Below, one piece after another: positions 53,801-64,000 of a DNA stretch of 64,000 bases. Location: assembly GCA_032173965.1 (NCBI GenBank), contig CM063284.1, positions 104,222,410 through 104,286,409 of the forward strand. Reading direction: 5' to 3'. This DNA comes from Sitta carolinensis (Eukaryota; Chordata; Aves; Passeriformes; Sittidae). Position 1 is the first letter of the stretch. The number at the start of each line of letters is the position of its first letter. Position numbers and translations under genes: made by a program. The notes under the pieces were generated by a model, which saw only the letters and a program-made list of their open reading frames with translations, made no database searches and was not told the origin of the DNA.

Positions 53801-56800
53801 CTTTGAAAATATTTTATGAAACCTACCATTCCTACAAATTCCATGTTAGATTCTCTTCATAGAAGACAGTAAATTAGTGATGAATATTATCAGACAGCTT
53901 TTCCTACTTAATTTGTATTCCCAATTTCAAATCTGTAAGTGATATTTGAAAAGAGACATTTATTTCAAACACTGGGGTTTAACATTGAGAAAAACCTAAT
54001 GGCTTCAATCAGTCCAGTGTCCAGTGTGTCTGTCTCCTAAGCTTTTACTTTATAGATTTTACCCACATTTCTGAGGGTTTTCTTAATCTAAAACACCACA
54101 GAGGTTACACCAATGATTAAATGGGTGCTCTGCCTAATCATTTCTATAATTTCAGATGTGACTTTGATGACACTGCCCAGTACCATGCCTCTGCTATGAA
54201 TGTTAAAGGAGAAGTTTCGGTTTATGCTTCCCTCGTGGTAAAAAGTAGGTTGCAAAATATTTCCTTCAAGATTTTTTTGTTAAGATGCATATTACCAGTT
54301 CTGGTTTTGTGGCTCACAGAGCCTTTACCTTTTGGTGATAGTGACCATTTTTGTCTTTTTCTGTGTAGGGTACAAAGGAGAAATTGACGCAAGTCTTTTG
54401 CATTCTAGAAATCTTTCCCTCTCTCCATGTAAGTTACAGTATGTTTCTTTGACACTTCCATTTATAGTCATGACATCATGACACGTGGCTAAGCAGAATA
54501 TTTAGTAACATTATTTTAAAAACAAGCAGGTCTAATTTGCAAGGGTGTGGAGCTCTACAATTTTGGACACTGTTAGCCTCACTAGTGGGGGGAAATGGCA
54601 TTACCTTCTAGGTCTGTTGGCTTATATAAGAAACATCCAGTTAATATTGCACTTCACTATGAAATAGAATCTGTCAGAGAACCACTTCCTCTTTTGCAAT
54701 ATGGAAAACACGGCATGGGGAAGCACGTGCCTACACAGAGTAGGCGACAATTGTTTTCTGCTGCTTATGTGGTTTCATAAGCTGTGAAAATGCACAGAAA
54801 ATGCATAGGAAAGATTAAATATACAGAACTCAATTAGACTATTTTGGGATATATCAAGGTAAAAATTGCAGTTCATTTTACGTGAAACCTCAGATTTTAA
54901 CAACATGGCATCCATGCTTCCATAATAATAAGACAATCCACCCACATATGCCATGTGGGCGAAGGTGCCCTAGGAACCCCTTGAAATGTTTGACAGATGG
55001 GAGGGAAAGTTGTCAGTGTAGGATAGTTGAGTAAAAGTAAAGTGTGACCTTACACAGCTGAGCTGTTTTCAAAACAAACAAAGAAGCCCTTCTGCCATGT
55101 ATGTACAGTACAAGTGAAAGGCACTTAGGATATTCTGTCTGGAAAACTGCACCACTTGGGGGACACAGCATTCGAAAAGATAAATTCAGGAACAAGAATA
55201 GAAACAGGCCATCTGAATGCCTGGGTGATCGGGAGCCCCTTTTTTATTAATTGTAGCCCCCACAAAGGTTTATTAGCTTAGAAAAACAAAAGCTGAGTGG
55301 ACACATGACTGCTATATCTCAGAGTGCAAGAAGTTAAAATGGGGAAAGAGAAGAACCATATAACTAAATATCAGCTTGACCTGAACAAATAATTAAGAAC
55401 AAATAGAATTCTTTTCAAGTTATAAAACAAACCTTATGATAGAACACTGGATTAGGAATCTTGAAAATTCTGATATTAAATTCTGCAGAAGCCTCTTCCT
55501 GCTGAAATGAACTAGCTGTAAAACTAGAGTTGTATGAATGAAGAAATAGTCGATCTTCTGCAATAGAAAGGACTTGCATTATCCAACACTGCAATTACCT
55601 CTGAAGGTGATGACTTAATATACATATTGTTCCTATTTATACCTTGAACTTTACCTGGCACTGTATTCATAATCACTGAGTACTTTTTCTTCTTACTCTT
55701 ATCACATAAGGGAATAAAACCAGATAATTTTTTTCTCTTATACAGTTGCTGTTACCCCTCATGGCTATGCTTCCAGGTTTGAAATCAGCTTTGTCGACAA
55801 GTTTGATGTAGCCTTTGGGAGGGAAGGTGAAACAATGAGTCTGGGCTGCACAGTTGTCATCAATCCTGATATCAAGCGCTTCAAACCAGACATTGAGTGG
55901 TACAGAAATGGTGAGAATGTTTGACAAGAAGAAATATAAACTTCTTTCATTACTTTTTTTGAAGTAAATCTTTGCTTATTTCAGCTTATGTCAGTGGTAC
56001 GATTTGGTCATCACTTTCTCAGGTTTTCCAATGATAATATTTTCTCTTTTTCAACTAGAATTATTTAATAATTTAGCATTTTGATGTGAAACCACAGAAA
56101 ACTGATGAAGCACTGTGAAAAATATCTTCTAGGGATTTTTTATTTCTTAAAAAATATGTAAATTAGAAACATTTTTATCAGAGACAACATCTCTTTGGCC
56201 CATTTATAGAGCTCATATAGCTTTTACTACTTATTTATTTATATTCCAAGATATTTTTAAGTAGTTGCACAGTGTTCTGTTACAGTTGATAAAAAACTAT
56301 TGCTTTCTAAAGTAATGCTTTGAAATCAATGACATAAGAGCAGAATTAGATGTTATTTATAACTGTTTTCAAAGACAGAACGTTGTCTGATAAGATTGGT
56401 CTGTTTAGGATTTCCAATCTATCCCAATGTATTGTCCATATTCAGAATCTATTCCTGATGGTTCTCATCATGAAGTTCTCTAATTCCTAGGAGTTCTTAT
56501 TACACCATCCAAATGGGTCCAGATGCAGTGGAGTGGGGAGCGAGCCTCTTTGACACTGACTCATGCAAACAAGGAAGATGAAGGTCTTTACACACTGCGA
56601 GTGGCCATGGGAGAGTACTATGAAGAGTACAGTGGTTATGTCTTTGTCCGAGGTAGGATACTGTCTTGGGCACAATACTCACTGCAGAGTTGAGGAAATC
56701 GTGTTGGCAAAATCAGTCTCAGATATTTGAGGTGTTTCCTCCCTCACCCTATAACAATAGAATTATAATTTTCTATTAATAGATTCTAGCGATGTACATT

Positions 56801-59800
56801 GCAGTTGTTATGTCTGGAAAAAAATCCATGCATGTGTCAGGCTTTGGTGTCAGGTGCCTAAAGACTTGTAAACTCCACTGATATTCTGAGGAGGAAATTT
56901 AGGGCATTATGTTCAGAGTGCTGAACATCACTCATAAGGAGGAAAAATACACATAATAAGTTAAAAATGCTTTTCTGTAAGTATCTCACTACTAGCTAAA
57001 CTGCACTATTTTTATCAAGATTTTCTGCACAGTTTGAGGGGTTCTCTGTAATGCACACTGCAGGAAAAAATACAGTAGAATGGAAATGCAAAGATCTGCA
57101 TAATCTCATGCAGCAGAATAGTCTGGTGTCTATCTGGAGAACTGTTTTTCAGGAAGGATCCTGGTGGACCAAGGTGAATATGTGTCCATGTCACAAAGAC
57201 AGTGCATCCCGGGCTGCATTAGGAAAAGCATTGCCAGCAGGCTGAGGAGGTGATCCTTGCTATCTACTCAGCACCAGTGGGGCTCATCTAGAATGTTAGA
57301 TCCAGTTCTGGGATCCCCCATACAAAAGAGACATGGGCTCATGGAAGTGAGGCCACTGAAGGGATGTGAAGGTGATTTACGGCTTGGAGCATCTTTCATA
57401 TGAAGAAAGGCTGAGAAAGCTGAGACGATTCAGCCTGGAAAAGAAAGATCATGGGAGGATTTTATCCATGTGTACCTGATAGAGGGGAGTAAGGAAGACA
57501 CTGGAACAGGTTACCCTGACAGGCTGTGGGGTCCCAATCCTCAGAGACATCCAAAACCTGATTTGACATGGCCCTGGGCAACCTGCTCTGGCTGACTCTG
57601 CTTTGAGCCAGGGACTAAACTAGGCGATACCTGGAGCTGTCTGCCAATCGCTGTGTGTGATTCTCTGAAGTAATGCAGGGAAGAGTAGAATTAAAATTTA
57701 ATTTTTGTCAATGCTGTTTGCTTGTACCACCAAAAACTTCATTGAATATCCATTGAGAATTATTTCTTTAAAAGGAGCCATGGCTATCATGTTGTGTGCT
57801 GATTCTATATCTGTCCCAGCTGCTAAAAGTAGGTGAAGTGTGTAATGCTAATTCAAAATGCTCTGGAAATTCTTGGCTCTGAGACCATGCCCAGAATGGC
57901 TCCTTGTTGCCAAGTCCAGCAGAACTGTGTGAGATAACCTGCCCAGAAAATACAACTGAGGCAGATGTTTTCATCACCTGAAGAAAGAACCTATTGAAAT
58001 GAGCTTCTGTGACAAGAAATGGGACTTGTCTTTCCTTGTTTATTTTACATTGTGCTGCCGTATAAATAAATGATCACCCTCAATCCTATTACATCTTCTG
58101 GCAACACAGGTGTGACCTGACTGAACCCACCACCCCTTTCAGTACAGTATTTTCATAGCCAATGGATGTGTTTACCAAATTCTATCTACATTAATTATAT
58201 TCTACATTCCTATTTAAATAGTCCCCACAATCTTGGTTGGCTACTGTATTCCTCATTGCTCCTCCTAAACTTTAGACAAATTTGCTGTAAATGGCAACTC
58301 TGGTATTTAAGCTGGAGCAGTTGTCTTTTTGTGTCACACACAGAAATCAGTGTGTCAATGGAAGAGAGGCTCATTCAGATGGGCTTTGAGAGCACGTTGT
58401 GACTCTGCTATGGCTACAGGTCATCATTTGTCAGCAAGCCATCGGGGTGAAATCCTAGCCTCCTAGAGGCTGATCAGCAATGCTGGTTCTCCCAGCTGCT
58501 TCCCAGTCTGTCTTGGAAAGAAACTGTTGTCTCATGTTCTGTCAAGTGGTAAATATGGGACAATCAAAACTTTTCACAAAGAGATCACTGAAGACATATT
58601 GTTATTACTATTAATGTTCTTAATATTCTGTGATGGTTAAATGGGTGGTTTACTCTGTATGTTAACTGGATGGTTTACTCTGTATGTTACCATTTTTAAA
58701 AATACATCAACTTACCTGTAATTAGAACCTGGACTCGGGAACTTTGGCACAACTTCAAAAGCTTCATGCGATGTTACTCTGCCTATAAGAGCAGGCTCTG
58801 CAAAGTGTGGCTGGGATTTTTTTTTTAGGAAGACTACTGTTTTATTTAATGAAGCATATTAAATACTCTAATAAGGCATTTTTTTAAAGAAAGTAAAAAT
58901 CATGAAAAATCAGGATTACTATATATTGTTTAACAAAAACCTGTAGTGCCTTGAGACTTTATACTTTGTTGAGATTGCAGGTTTATATGGAATGTATGAA
59001 TAGAATTTATTAGCAAGATTTTTTATTCAGGTATATACATCTTAGGTCTTTTATTTTGAAGTAGCTCACAATTTTACAAACTGATGTTATTCTGCAGAGA
59101 AACATCTCTTATTCAAAAGTCTTTTACTGAATCTTCCTGCAAAGGCTATTTTTCCTCTACATGAAAATTGCACCATCTCACAAATCAGACTCTTTGTAAA
59201 CAGTAAAAATTCCCCTGTGCCCAACTTTATGCTCTATTTTTCAAAGCTTTAGATAAGACATGTCCAGAAGCTGATGCAGGAGTCAAGGCCCTTTGACACC
59301 AGCAGTCCCAGATTTGTGGTAAACATTTGAAAGGAACAATATGCTCATCCTTATGAGGGTTCCGTTCCACAGTGATCACGCATGAATTATGTAATTAGAC
59401 TTCAAAGGGTTTTGATCCTTTGCAGTTTACAGCCAACCAAAATCAAACAATGAAAGGCTATGAGCGAAGATAAGATATTTAATTCATATAGTTACATCCA
59501 GTGGATGAATACTTTTGATTCAACTATTTCCTGGCTGCCAAGTTTTTAGTTCAACAGTATCTCTTGCAGCTCCCTAGCCAGAATGCATGGTACTAATTCT
59601 ATTTAAAATGTCTAGGTGAATTACATTTACAGTATGCTGTAACATGAAACATTTGTAAATGTCGCAAAGAAAAGCCAAAACCTAGAAAAACACTAACAAT
59701 ATAAAAGCAAATACTTTTTTGAAGCCAGTAGGAACACAATTTAGTCCTTAAAGATTAATAATTGTGAAAGAACTGTGGTTCACATTTGCAAACTTATTTC

Positions 59801-62800
59801 TCCATCCTCATAGATGCTGATGCTGAAATCCCTGGAGCCCCTGGTGCACCACTGGATGTGCAGTGCTTAGATGCCAACAAAGATTATGTCATTGTCTCCT
59901 GGAAGCAACCTGCTGTTGATGGAGGAAACCCCATCCTTGGATATTTCATTGATAGGTCAGTGAGTGTGCTGGACTGGAGAATTCATATTTGCTGCTCATT
60001 TCAACTCAAAAAACTAAAGGCATATTGAAAAACATGAGACAAAACAGTCATTTATTGTTTTCATTCTTGTTCTGGCCAGAAGAAAATTGATTTTTTTTTT
60101 CTTTGGATTAGCTTGGCCAGATTTCCAATTTCATGGAAATAATCACATCTTGCTTCATTTAATTGCACAGAAAAGATTCTGTGAGATCTGCACAGCTCAG
60201 CCCTCACTGCTTCATCTGAGGTTGAGAGGCCTCAGGATTTTTGTAGTGTTTGGCAGTTCTTCTGCATCAGGCAGCTGTGGCTCCTTCAGTACAAAGGCTC
60301 TCTTGCCTCTCTCCTAATAGTTTCTATGTACCTACTATGAAAGCAAAATATTATCTAAAAGGGACTTGGGATTGTTTTCCAAATGCTGCTGTTATGCCAG
60401 CTCTCAGATTCACAAGCTTCATGTAAATGATTTTTTAAAATATGAAACCTCCATGTGTTACACACAGTGGCAGGATCCTAGAAGTCTGTGATTTAAAAAA
60501 TTAAGTCAGTGTTTTGAGACTTGCAGTGATTTTCAGTGCTGGTAATATTTTTTTGAATTTCAGTAATAGAGTCCATCACAGATAGAGATATATAGATATA
60601 TATCTGAAATATGCCATTATATTATGCCTTTGAATATACATAAAGTATATATCTGTAAATAGAGTGTATTGCTTTTTGAAATAAATCTAACACTCAAATA
60701 TAACTTTACTGTTTTGATAACTTTTGAGTGCCAGTGCTGTACTGCTCTGCTAGATCTAAGCTATGGCTCTTTAACATTCATTGAAAAATCCTAAACAAGA
60801 CAGGACTAGACTCTGAACAATAATATCTCATTTTAAAATTAGGCTATTGAGGGATGTTAACACTGAGAGTAACTGCAAGAGAAATGGTATTTTGCTTTTT
60901 CTGTAGTGTTCACCTTGTTTATTCTGCATTTGCTCCCAAATTCAAAGCTGTATTACTGCTGTCCAGTGTTGGATCCCACTGAAGTTATTTAGGGACCCAA
61001 ATATTCAGGGTAGCCCCTAAATGCCTTGTGGAGTTGAGAGAGTGACTTGAGCCAGCAGGACTGGTCTGTGCTAATGGTAGAAGCAAACCTTGGGCATCCC
61101 TCACCCCAAGAAGACACAAGAATCACAAAACCACCCTGAGTGGGATGGTAACAATTCTCAGGAGATTCCTGCATGTACCAAGAAATCTGGGTAGGAACTG
61201 TAACCTTCTCTTGGGCAGCTATCTCACCAGACAGTCTCTTCCAAACTGAAAAGTCATGTTTCTGTTGACCATCTTGTTGGGCACAGGGAAGCCATCACCA
61301 CAGGCCTCTCCTGCCTCCCTGAGCTGAAGTGACTGCTGGTCACAGCTTCCTTCTGCCATAAACCAGCCTCCTGTTACGTGTGAGCTTCACAACTGTGGGA
61401 CCAGCAGCACCACCCTGGGTCCTGTCATTGTAGGGACTGCAGCCAGCACTCCACAGGCTCCCCTGGCAGTCCCAGTGGTCTGGTCTCTGAAGCAGGGTCT
61501 GACTGAGTGCCCAACTTTAACCCCATTCACAGCTGTCTCTGTGTTGGTCCCAGAACTCACCGTGGGGGTCTCTGCACCCCATGAAGCCCAGCATCTTGTG
61601 GGATGTGCAGTGCAGCATTGTGCAGTGCAGCATTGTGCAGGAACAATGAACTAGTGTCCTTCTGGCAACTGCAAGGGATGCATATTTCCTGGCCCTTCAA
61701 GTGAGCTGAAGCTGACACTCCCTAAGCATACTTTGGAGGGTTTAAAGGGTGAAGTAAGCCTGCTGTTATCCCTTTTTCATTTCAGGAAAGAAGGGGTGCA
61801 GCTGTGAGGGATTTAGTGCATGCCCAGCTGGTGCATCAGCCTGATGCCTTGGTGCAGCTGCTTTGATGTCACCAGTACATAATCCAGTGAGGAAATTCTT
61901 GCAGGCCAGCCAGTGAACTCCAACAGATAGGGAAGCTGCAAAGGCAGGTGGGTGCCCTGAGTTCATGTTTTTTCCTTCCCAGCACTGCTCTTGCTGTTTG
62001 TACTTTTCAGGTGTGAGGTTGGCACCTCCCACTGGACCCAGTGCAATGAGAATCCCGTGAAGTTTGCTCGTTTTCCTGTCACTGGTCTGATTGAAGGCCG
62101 TTCCTATATTTTCCGTGTCCGAGCTGTGAACAAAGCTGGTGTCAGCCTGCCGTCCCGGGTGTCGGAGCCTGTGGCTGCTCTGGATCCTGCAGACAGAGCC
62201 AGGCTTAGAAGTAAGATGTGCTTTTTGCATGTTGCATGAGATGTTTAAGAAGTCACAACTCATTAAAAAAAAAAAAAAAAGTATGACCATCAAATCATAA
62301 ACCTTCAAAATCCCACTAGAGGGAGCAATGCAAAGCCAAAATATTCTTTGGAGACAGCTTTGCCAAGAAGAAATCATCTCAGTGCTCTTTGCACTAAGTG
62401 TTCTATCTGCTGAAATGGCTTTGGCTGACTGCAGTGTTATGCTCCAAACTTGCAGGAAGGGGGGAAAAAGGCACAGAAGAGTTTAATTGCCTAGAGAGAC
62501 TAGCTTTTCTTTAGCCAACAAAATAGCTGAACAGATCCTGTGAATAGTGTCTCTCTGAGTCACTGACAAGGGTGGCTGATTCTGTGCTCATGTGACAAAT
62601 CAGAACAACACCAGGACAGCCCAACAGATCCCAAGCTCCCAATGCTTTGAGGTTAGCATTTTACCAGCCAAGGATATTTTTCCTGTGGCCTCACAATATC
62701 TCAGACATTTTGCCTCCAAACCCACCTCTCTGCACATATGGCATAACCATATATCCAAAATAAATTTATACTTCTATTTCTACATGTGTCTGAAGTTTTA

Positions 62801-63857
62801 CAGTTTAAAGTGGTCCAATGTGAAGGGACCACTTTAAATATATATTATATGCAAAGCTACAGTGCTCCCATGGTCCCAGCTTGTATGAGTTACTGTGTAT
62901 AGTGCTTCAGCCAGATGATCTAGGTTTCCATTCAAGATAAAACAAAAGGCCAGAGGAAGGAGATTTGGCCCTGCCAAGAAATGTTGCACTCAGTCAGACA
63001 TGTGAAACCCCAAGCCTAGGGAGGGCAGAGGGCTCTTCCTCTCATTGGGCAGCATGGAAGCTGTCATAGGAGGTGAAGTCTGGGTTTGGTGGCCTATTCC
63101 TGTTAAATCTCCTCCTCTCATCCCCCATAATCTTTTCTCCCCATGTGCTTCCTCTCCTCTTTCATCTCCAAAATGAATCAGCCAATGTAAGGTGAAAAAT
63201 GTGGAGGCAGAGAACAGTGTTTGCAAAAATTATCTCTCGTAGTGCATTGACCTGGTTGAAAGCTGCATAACTGCAATAGGGTGATAACGTATTGGTTGCT
63301 CAGAGAGACACCCAAATTTATCAAGTGGACATGCTGAGTCAGCTGAGCCATTACCATTTGGGACTGTGGCCCTTGATTTAAAAGCTGGTAATGTGAGGAA
63401 AAGTGGTTAAAGAGAGACAAGATGCAGCTTGCAGGAATTTGTCCTTTTAAAAAATGAGCTGTTAAGCCAAAGGAATAGATGATGGAAAATAAAGCTGAAA
63501 CTAATTCTCTGAAAATGATGAGCTGAGTGAACCAATACCTCTGCTTGTCACCTAGGAGACTTCAGTGACATTTCAGGAAGGAATAGATGTTTCAGTGGAT
63601 TAAGTTTTCTAGCTATGTTAAATGCCGAGCTGCTCTCAATATTCAACGTGGTAAGCCTGCAACAAGCTTGGGTAACTAGTGACAGCCACAGAATAAACCA
63701 AAAATACAGCTCAAGGGGATCTTGCAATTATTAGTTTTGAACCACGAAAGAGTCAGTTTTCTCATTGTTCTCATTGTGTTATCTCTGACATTTGTTTCAG
63801 GTCACCCTTCTGCTCCTTGGACTGGACAGATTATTGTGACTGAGGAAGAACCTGCAG
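35382..63857 (+). CDS. MYOM1: Myomesin-1, 5' half (twelve coding exons, continues beyond window)
   Basis: Structural protein of the sarcomeric M-band that binds myosin tails through its head, dimerises through its C-terminus (outside the window), and links thick filaments and titin. The exons are 35382-35836, 43544-43681, 47284-47494, 49347-49504, 53168-53260, 54156-54244, 54369-54428, 55746-55910, 56491-56652, 59814-59955, 62011-62210 and 63801-63857. All junctions keep phase, giving 643 residues plus one base. Layout: repeat-rich head (about 1-151), charged linker (152-280), Ig domain 1 (about 285-381), short linker (382-401), Ig domain 2 (about 402-510), first fibronectin type III domain (about 511-615), then the linker [16 protein letters not shown]. 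It aligns throughout with human MYOM1 (start SLPFYQR, then [34 protein letters not shown]). MYOM2 is the alternative, but the head start, linker and synteny favour MYOM1. Confidence 0.95.
35581..35628 (+). repeat. MYOM1: Perfect 24-bp coding tandem duplication in MYOM1 head
   Basis: Two identical adjacent 24-nt units (35581-35604 and 35605-35628), each coding eight residues of the type SAAYSHGS. Identity at silent sites points to a recent duplication within an older repeat array. Confidence 0.95.
36915..37400 (+). repeat. CR1 LINE 3' fragment
   Basis: About 0.5 kb of CR1 in the sense of MYOM1: acattgagtggctggaatgt near its left end, then ttcttggaagtgttcaaaaa, ending gtggttctgtgattctat. Short open pieces inside are remnants of the element. 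Confidence 0.92.
43451..43467 (+). repeat. Poly(A) tract
   Basis: Run of about 16 A in MYOM1 intron 2, 80 nt before exon 3. No attached element recognised. Confidence 0.8.
43544..43681 (+). CDS. MYOM1: MYOM1 exon 3
   Basis: 138 nt after tttcag. Encodes a basic/acidic linker ([20 protein letters not shown]) ending YSVPIFTG plus a split Arg codon, matching the human head/linker boundary. Donor gtatgt. Confidence 0.93.
43682..47283 (+). other. MYOM1: MYOM1 intron 3
   Basis: 3.6 kb, AT-rich. No gene or repeat family recognised. Confidence 0.85.
47284..47494 (+). CDS. MYOM1: MYOM1 exon 4
   Basis: 211 nt after tctttcag. Encodes [20 protein letters not shown], then [12 protein letters not shown], then [20 protein letters not shown]. 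The human linker carries a run of KQSTAS-type repeats at this point; here only one diverged unit-length segment is present. The donor gtaaaa is suboptimal at position +5 but the junction is in phase 0. Confidence 0.93.
47495..49346 (+). other. MYOM1: MYOM1 intron 4
   Basis: 1.85 kb. Contains a near-perfect 36-nt palindrome around a (TA)n tract and a T-rich tract (about 49230-49276) just before exon 5. Confidence 0.85.
47856..47891. repeat. TA microsatellite inside an inverted repeat
   Basis: AAAGGGGT and ACCCCTTT flank a 20-nt stretch that is alternating TA except for one G. The whole 36 nt can fold on itself with a single G-T pair as the only irregularity. Confidence 0.9.
49347..49504 (+). 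CDS. MYOM1: MYOM1 exon 5 (Ig1 start)
   Basis: 158 nt after ttttccag. Encodes [20 protein letters not shown] and the A-C strands of Ig domain 1 ([17 protein letters not shown]). Ends in a split Trp codon before gtaagt. Confidence 0.95.
50195..50232 (-). repeat. CR1 LINE 3' end remnant
   Basis: A short match to the CR1 3' terminus in inverse orientation (cagaatcacagaatatgctg, then agttggaaggg). Confidence 0.7.
50812..50834 (+). repeat. Poly(A) tract
   Basis: About 22 consecutive A in MYOM1 intron 5. Confidence 0.9.
51943..51976. repeat. 17-bp tandem duplication
   Basis: aactgataatgttcttg occurs twice in direct succession. Confidence 0.95.
53168..53260 (+). CDS. MYOM1: MYOM1 exon 6 (Ig1 middle)
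   Basis: 93 nt after cccatag. Encodes [20 protein letters not shown] and [10 protein letters not shown]. Ends GA before gtaagg. Confidence 0.95.
53261..54155 (+). other. MYOM1: MYOM1 intron 6
   Basis: 895 nt, nothing further recognised. Confidence 0.85.
54156..54244 (+). CDS. MYOM1: MYOM1 exon 7 (Ig1 end)
   Basis: 89 nt after atttcag. Encodes [20 protein letters not shown] and SVYASLVVK. The F-strand position that normally carries the second Ig cysteine reads YHA, as in human MYOM1 (YRA). Confidence 0.95.
54369..54428 (+). CDS. MYOM1: MYOM1 exon 8 (short Ig1-Ig2 linker)
   Basis: 60 nt after a tgtgtag acceptor, separated from exon 7 by an intron of only 124 nt. Encodes [19 protein letters not shown] and part of the next Phe codon. 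The human counterpart (YKGEFDETRFHAG) is recognisable but diverged. Confidence 0.88.
54429..55745 (+). other. MYOM1: MYOM1 intron 8
   Basis: 1.3 kb, no gene or repeat recognised. Confidence 0.85.
55746..55910 (+). CDS. MYOM1: MYOM1 exon 9 (Ig2 first half)
   Basis: 165 nt after ttatacag. Encodes [34 protein letters not shown] and IEWYRN. Donor gtgaga. Confidence 0.95.
55911..56490 (+). other. MYOM1: MYOM1 intron 9
   Basis: 580 nt, nothing further recognised. Confidence 0.85.
56491..56652 (+). CDS. MYOM1: MYOM1 exon 10 (Ig2 second half)
   Basis: 162 nt after attcctag. Encodes [20 protein letters not shown], then [20 protein letters not shown] and GYVFVR. The F-strand again has no cysteine (LYTLRV). 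Donor gtagga. Confidence 0.95.
57060..57668 (+). repeat. CR1 LINE fragment
   Basis: Plus-strand CR1-like sequence: agatccagttctgggatccc, then cttggagcatctttcatatg, then ggctgagaaagctgagacga and cactggaacaggttaccctg, ending tgattctctga. The left boundary is uncertain (57060-57130). It lies in the sense direction of MYOM1. Confidence 0.88.
58646..58690. repeat. Tandem duplication, 25-nt period
   Basis: tggtttactctgtatgtta occurs twice, starting at 58646 and 58671. Confidence 0.92.
59814..59955 (+). CDS. MYOM1: MYOM1 exon 11 (Fn3-1 first half)
   Basis: 142 nt after tcctcatag. Encodes [20 protein letters not shown], then [20 protein letters not shown] and YFID. The conserved Trp and Pro-Gly features of a fibronectin type III domain are visible. 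Donor gtcagt. Confidence 0.95.
59956..62010 (+). other. MYOM1: MYOM1 intron 11
   Basis: 2.05 kb. The distal part (about 61.2-61.7 kb) is more GC-rich and has a 15-nt tandem repeat. No gene recognised. Confidence 0.85.
61604..61640. repeat. 15-bp tandem repeat, about 2.5 copies
   Basis: tgtgcagtgcagcat repeated twice, followed by a partial third copy. Confidence 0.93.
62011..62210 (+). CDS. MYOM1: MYOM1 exon 12 (Fn3-1 second half)
   Basis: 200 nt after acttttcag. Encodes [20 protein letters not shown], then [19 protein letters not shown] and [19 protein letters not shown], the C'-G strands of Fn3-1. Donor gtaaga. Confidence 0.96.
62211..63800 (+). other. MYOM1: MYOM1 intron 12
   Basis: 1.6 kb with a poly(A) tract at about 62264-62280. 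Nothing else recognised. Confidence 0.85.
63801..63857 (+). CDS. MYOM1: MYOM1 exon 13 (inter-Fn3 linker)
   Basis: 57 nt after tttgtttcag. Encodes [18 protein letters not shown], a highly conserved linker before Fn3-2. Donor gtaaac. The remaining exons lie beyond the right edge. Confidence 0.94.
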
Positions 63858-64000
63858 GTAAACACAGCCCTTTTGCCTACAAATGTATAATGTGAAGCTG
63901 GTTGAGTAATTAGGAAAACTCTGAGTGAGTTCAGTGGACTTTGGCACACACCCAAAGTTTGTTGTTCTGAGAGTCGCTTGACCTTGAATAACTCAACAAT

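Larger units (their letters stand above)
56653..59813 (+). other. MYOM1: MYOM1 intron 10
   Basis: 3.2 kb. Contains a CR1 copy (about 57.1-57.7 kb) and a 25-nt period tandem duplication. Confidence 0.85.

Noticed and set aside
61766..62377. 203-codon minus-strand frame
   Set aside because: It is the antisense shadow of MYOM1 exon 12 and its flanks; the real exon on the other strand has correct splice sites and orthology.

Overview
This window is vertebrate nuclear DNA, almost certainly from a bird. Genes are split into short exons with GT-AG introns, CR1 LINE fragments are the only recognisable interspersed repeat family, and the two identifiable proteins read like their avian or amniote orthologues. 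There are no operons, CRISPR arrays, insertion sequences, rRNA genes or recognisable tRNAs.

Left part (minus strand, about 4.8-12.5 kb): a complete gene for the non-sarcomeric myosin regulatory light chain, called MYL12A by synteny. A non-coding first exon lies in a strong CpG island (about 12.05-13.05 kb). Three coding exons at 7487-7304, 6496-6335 and 5298-5126 encode 172 residues. The short 3' UTR has two AATAAA signals near 4.83-4.85 kb. Further left, 2793-2918 looks like a signal-peptide first exon of an unrecognised secreted protein, and 481-609 is a weaker candidate terminal exon.

Middle part (about 13-31.5 kb): a roughly 19 kb spacer between two divergent genes. It holds CR1 fragments, an orphan CpG-rich patch at 16.08-16.45 kb, and a decayed retrocopied reading frame on the minus strand (about 26.97-27.5 kb) that ends in AATAAA plus a genomic poly(A) tract. 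I could not assign this last item to a family.

Right part (plus strand, about 31.6 kb to the end): the 5' half of MYOM1 (myomesin-1, sarcomeric M-band). Twelve coding exons (35382-63857) can be joined with consistent phase into 643 residues: a low-complexity head, a linker, two Ig domains and the first fibronectin type III domain. The gene runs off the right edge. An upstream cluster of a near-consensus MEF2 site, a perfect CArG box and an MCAT site (31554-31611) precedes an ATG-free segment ending in a strong splice donor (31767/31768). I propose it as the muscle promoter and 5' UTR exon.

The head-to-head MYL12A/MYOM1 arrangement matches the mammalian locus. One gene serves contractility in most cells (actomyosin regulation) and the other crosslinks thick filaments in striated muscle. 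The predicted promoters differ accordingly: a CpG island for MYL12A and a TATA/CArG/MEF2-type promoter for MYOM1. The best leads are the decayed retrocopy near 27 kb, the proposed MYOM1 promoter, the expanded SAAY-type repeats of the MYOM1 head, and the unrecognised secreted-protein exon near 2.9 kb.
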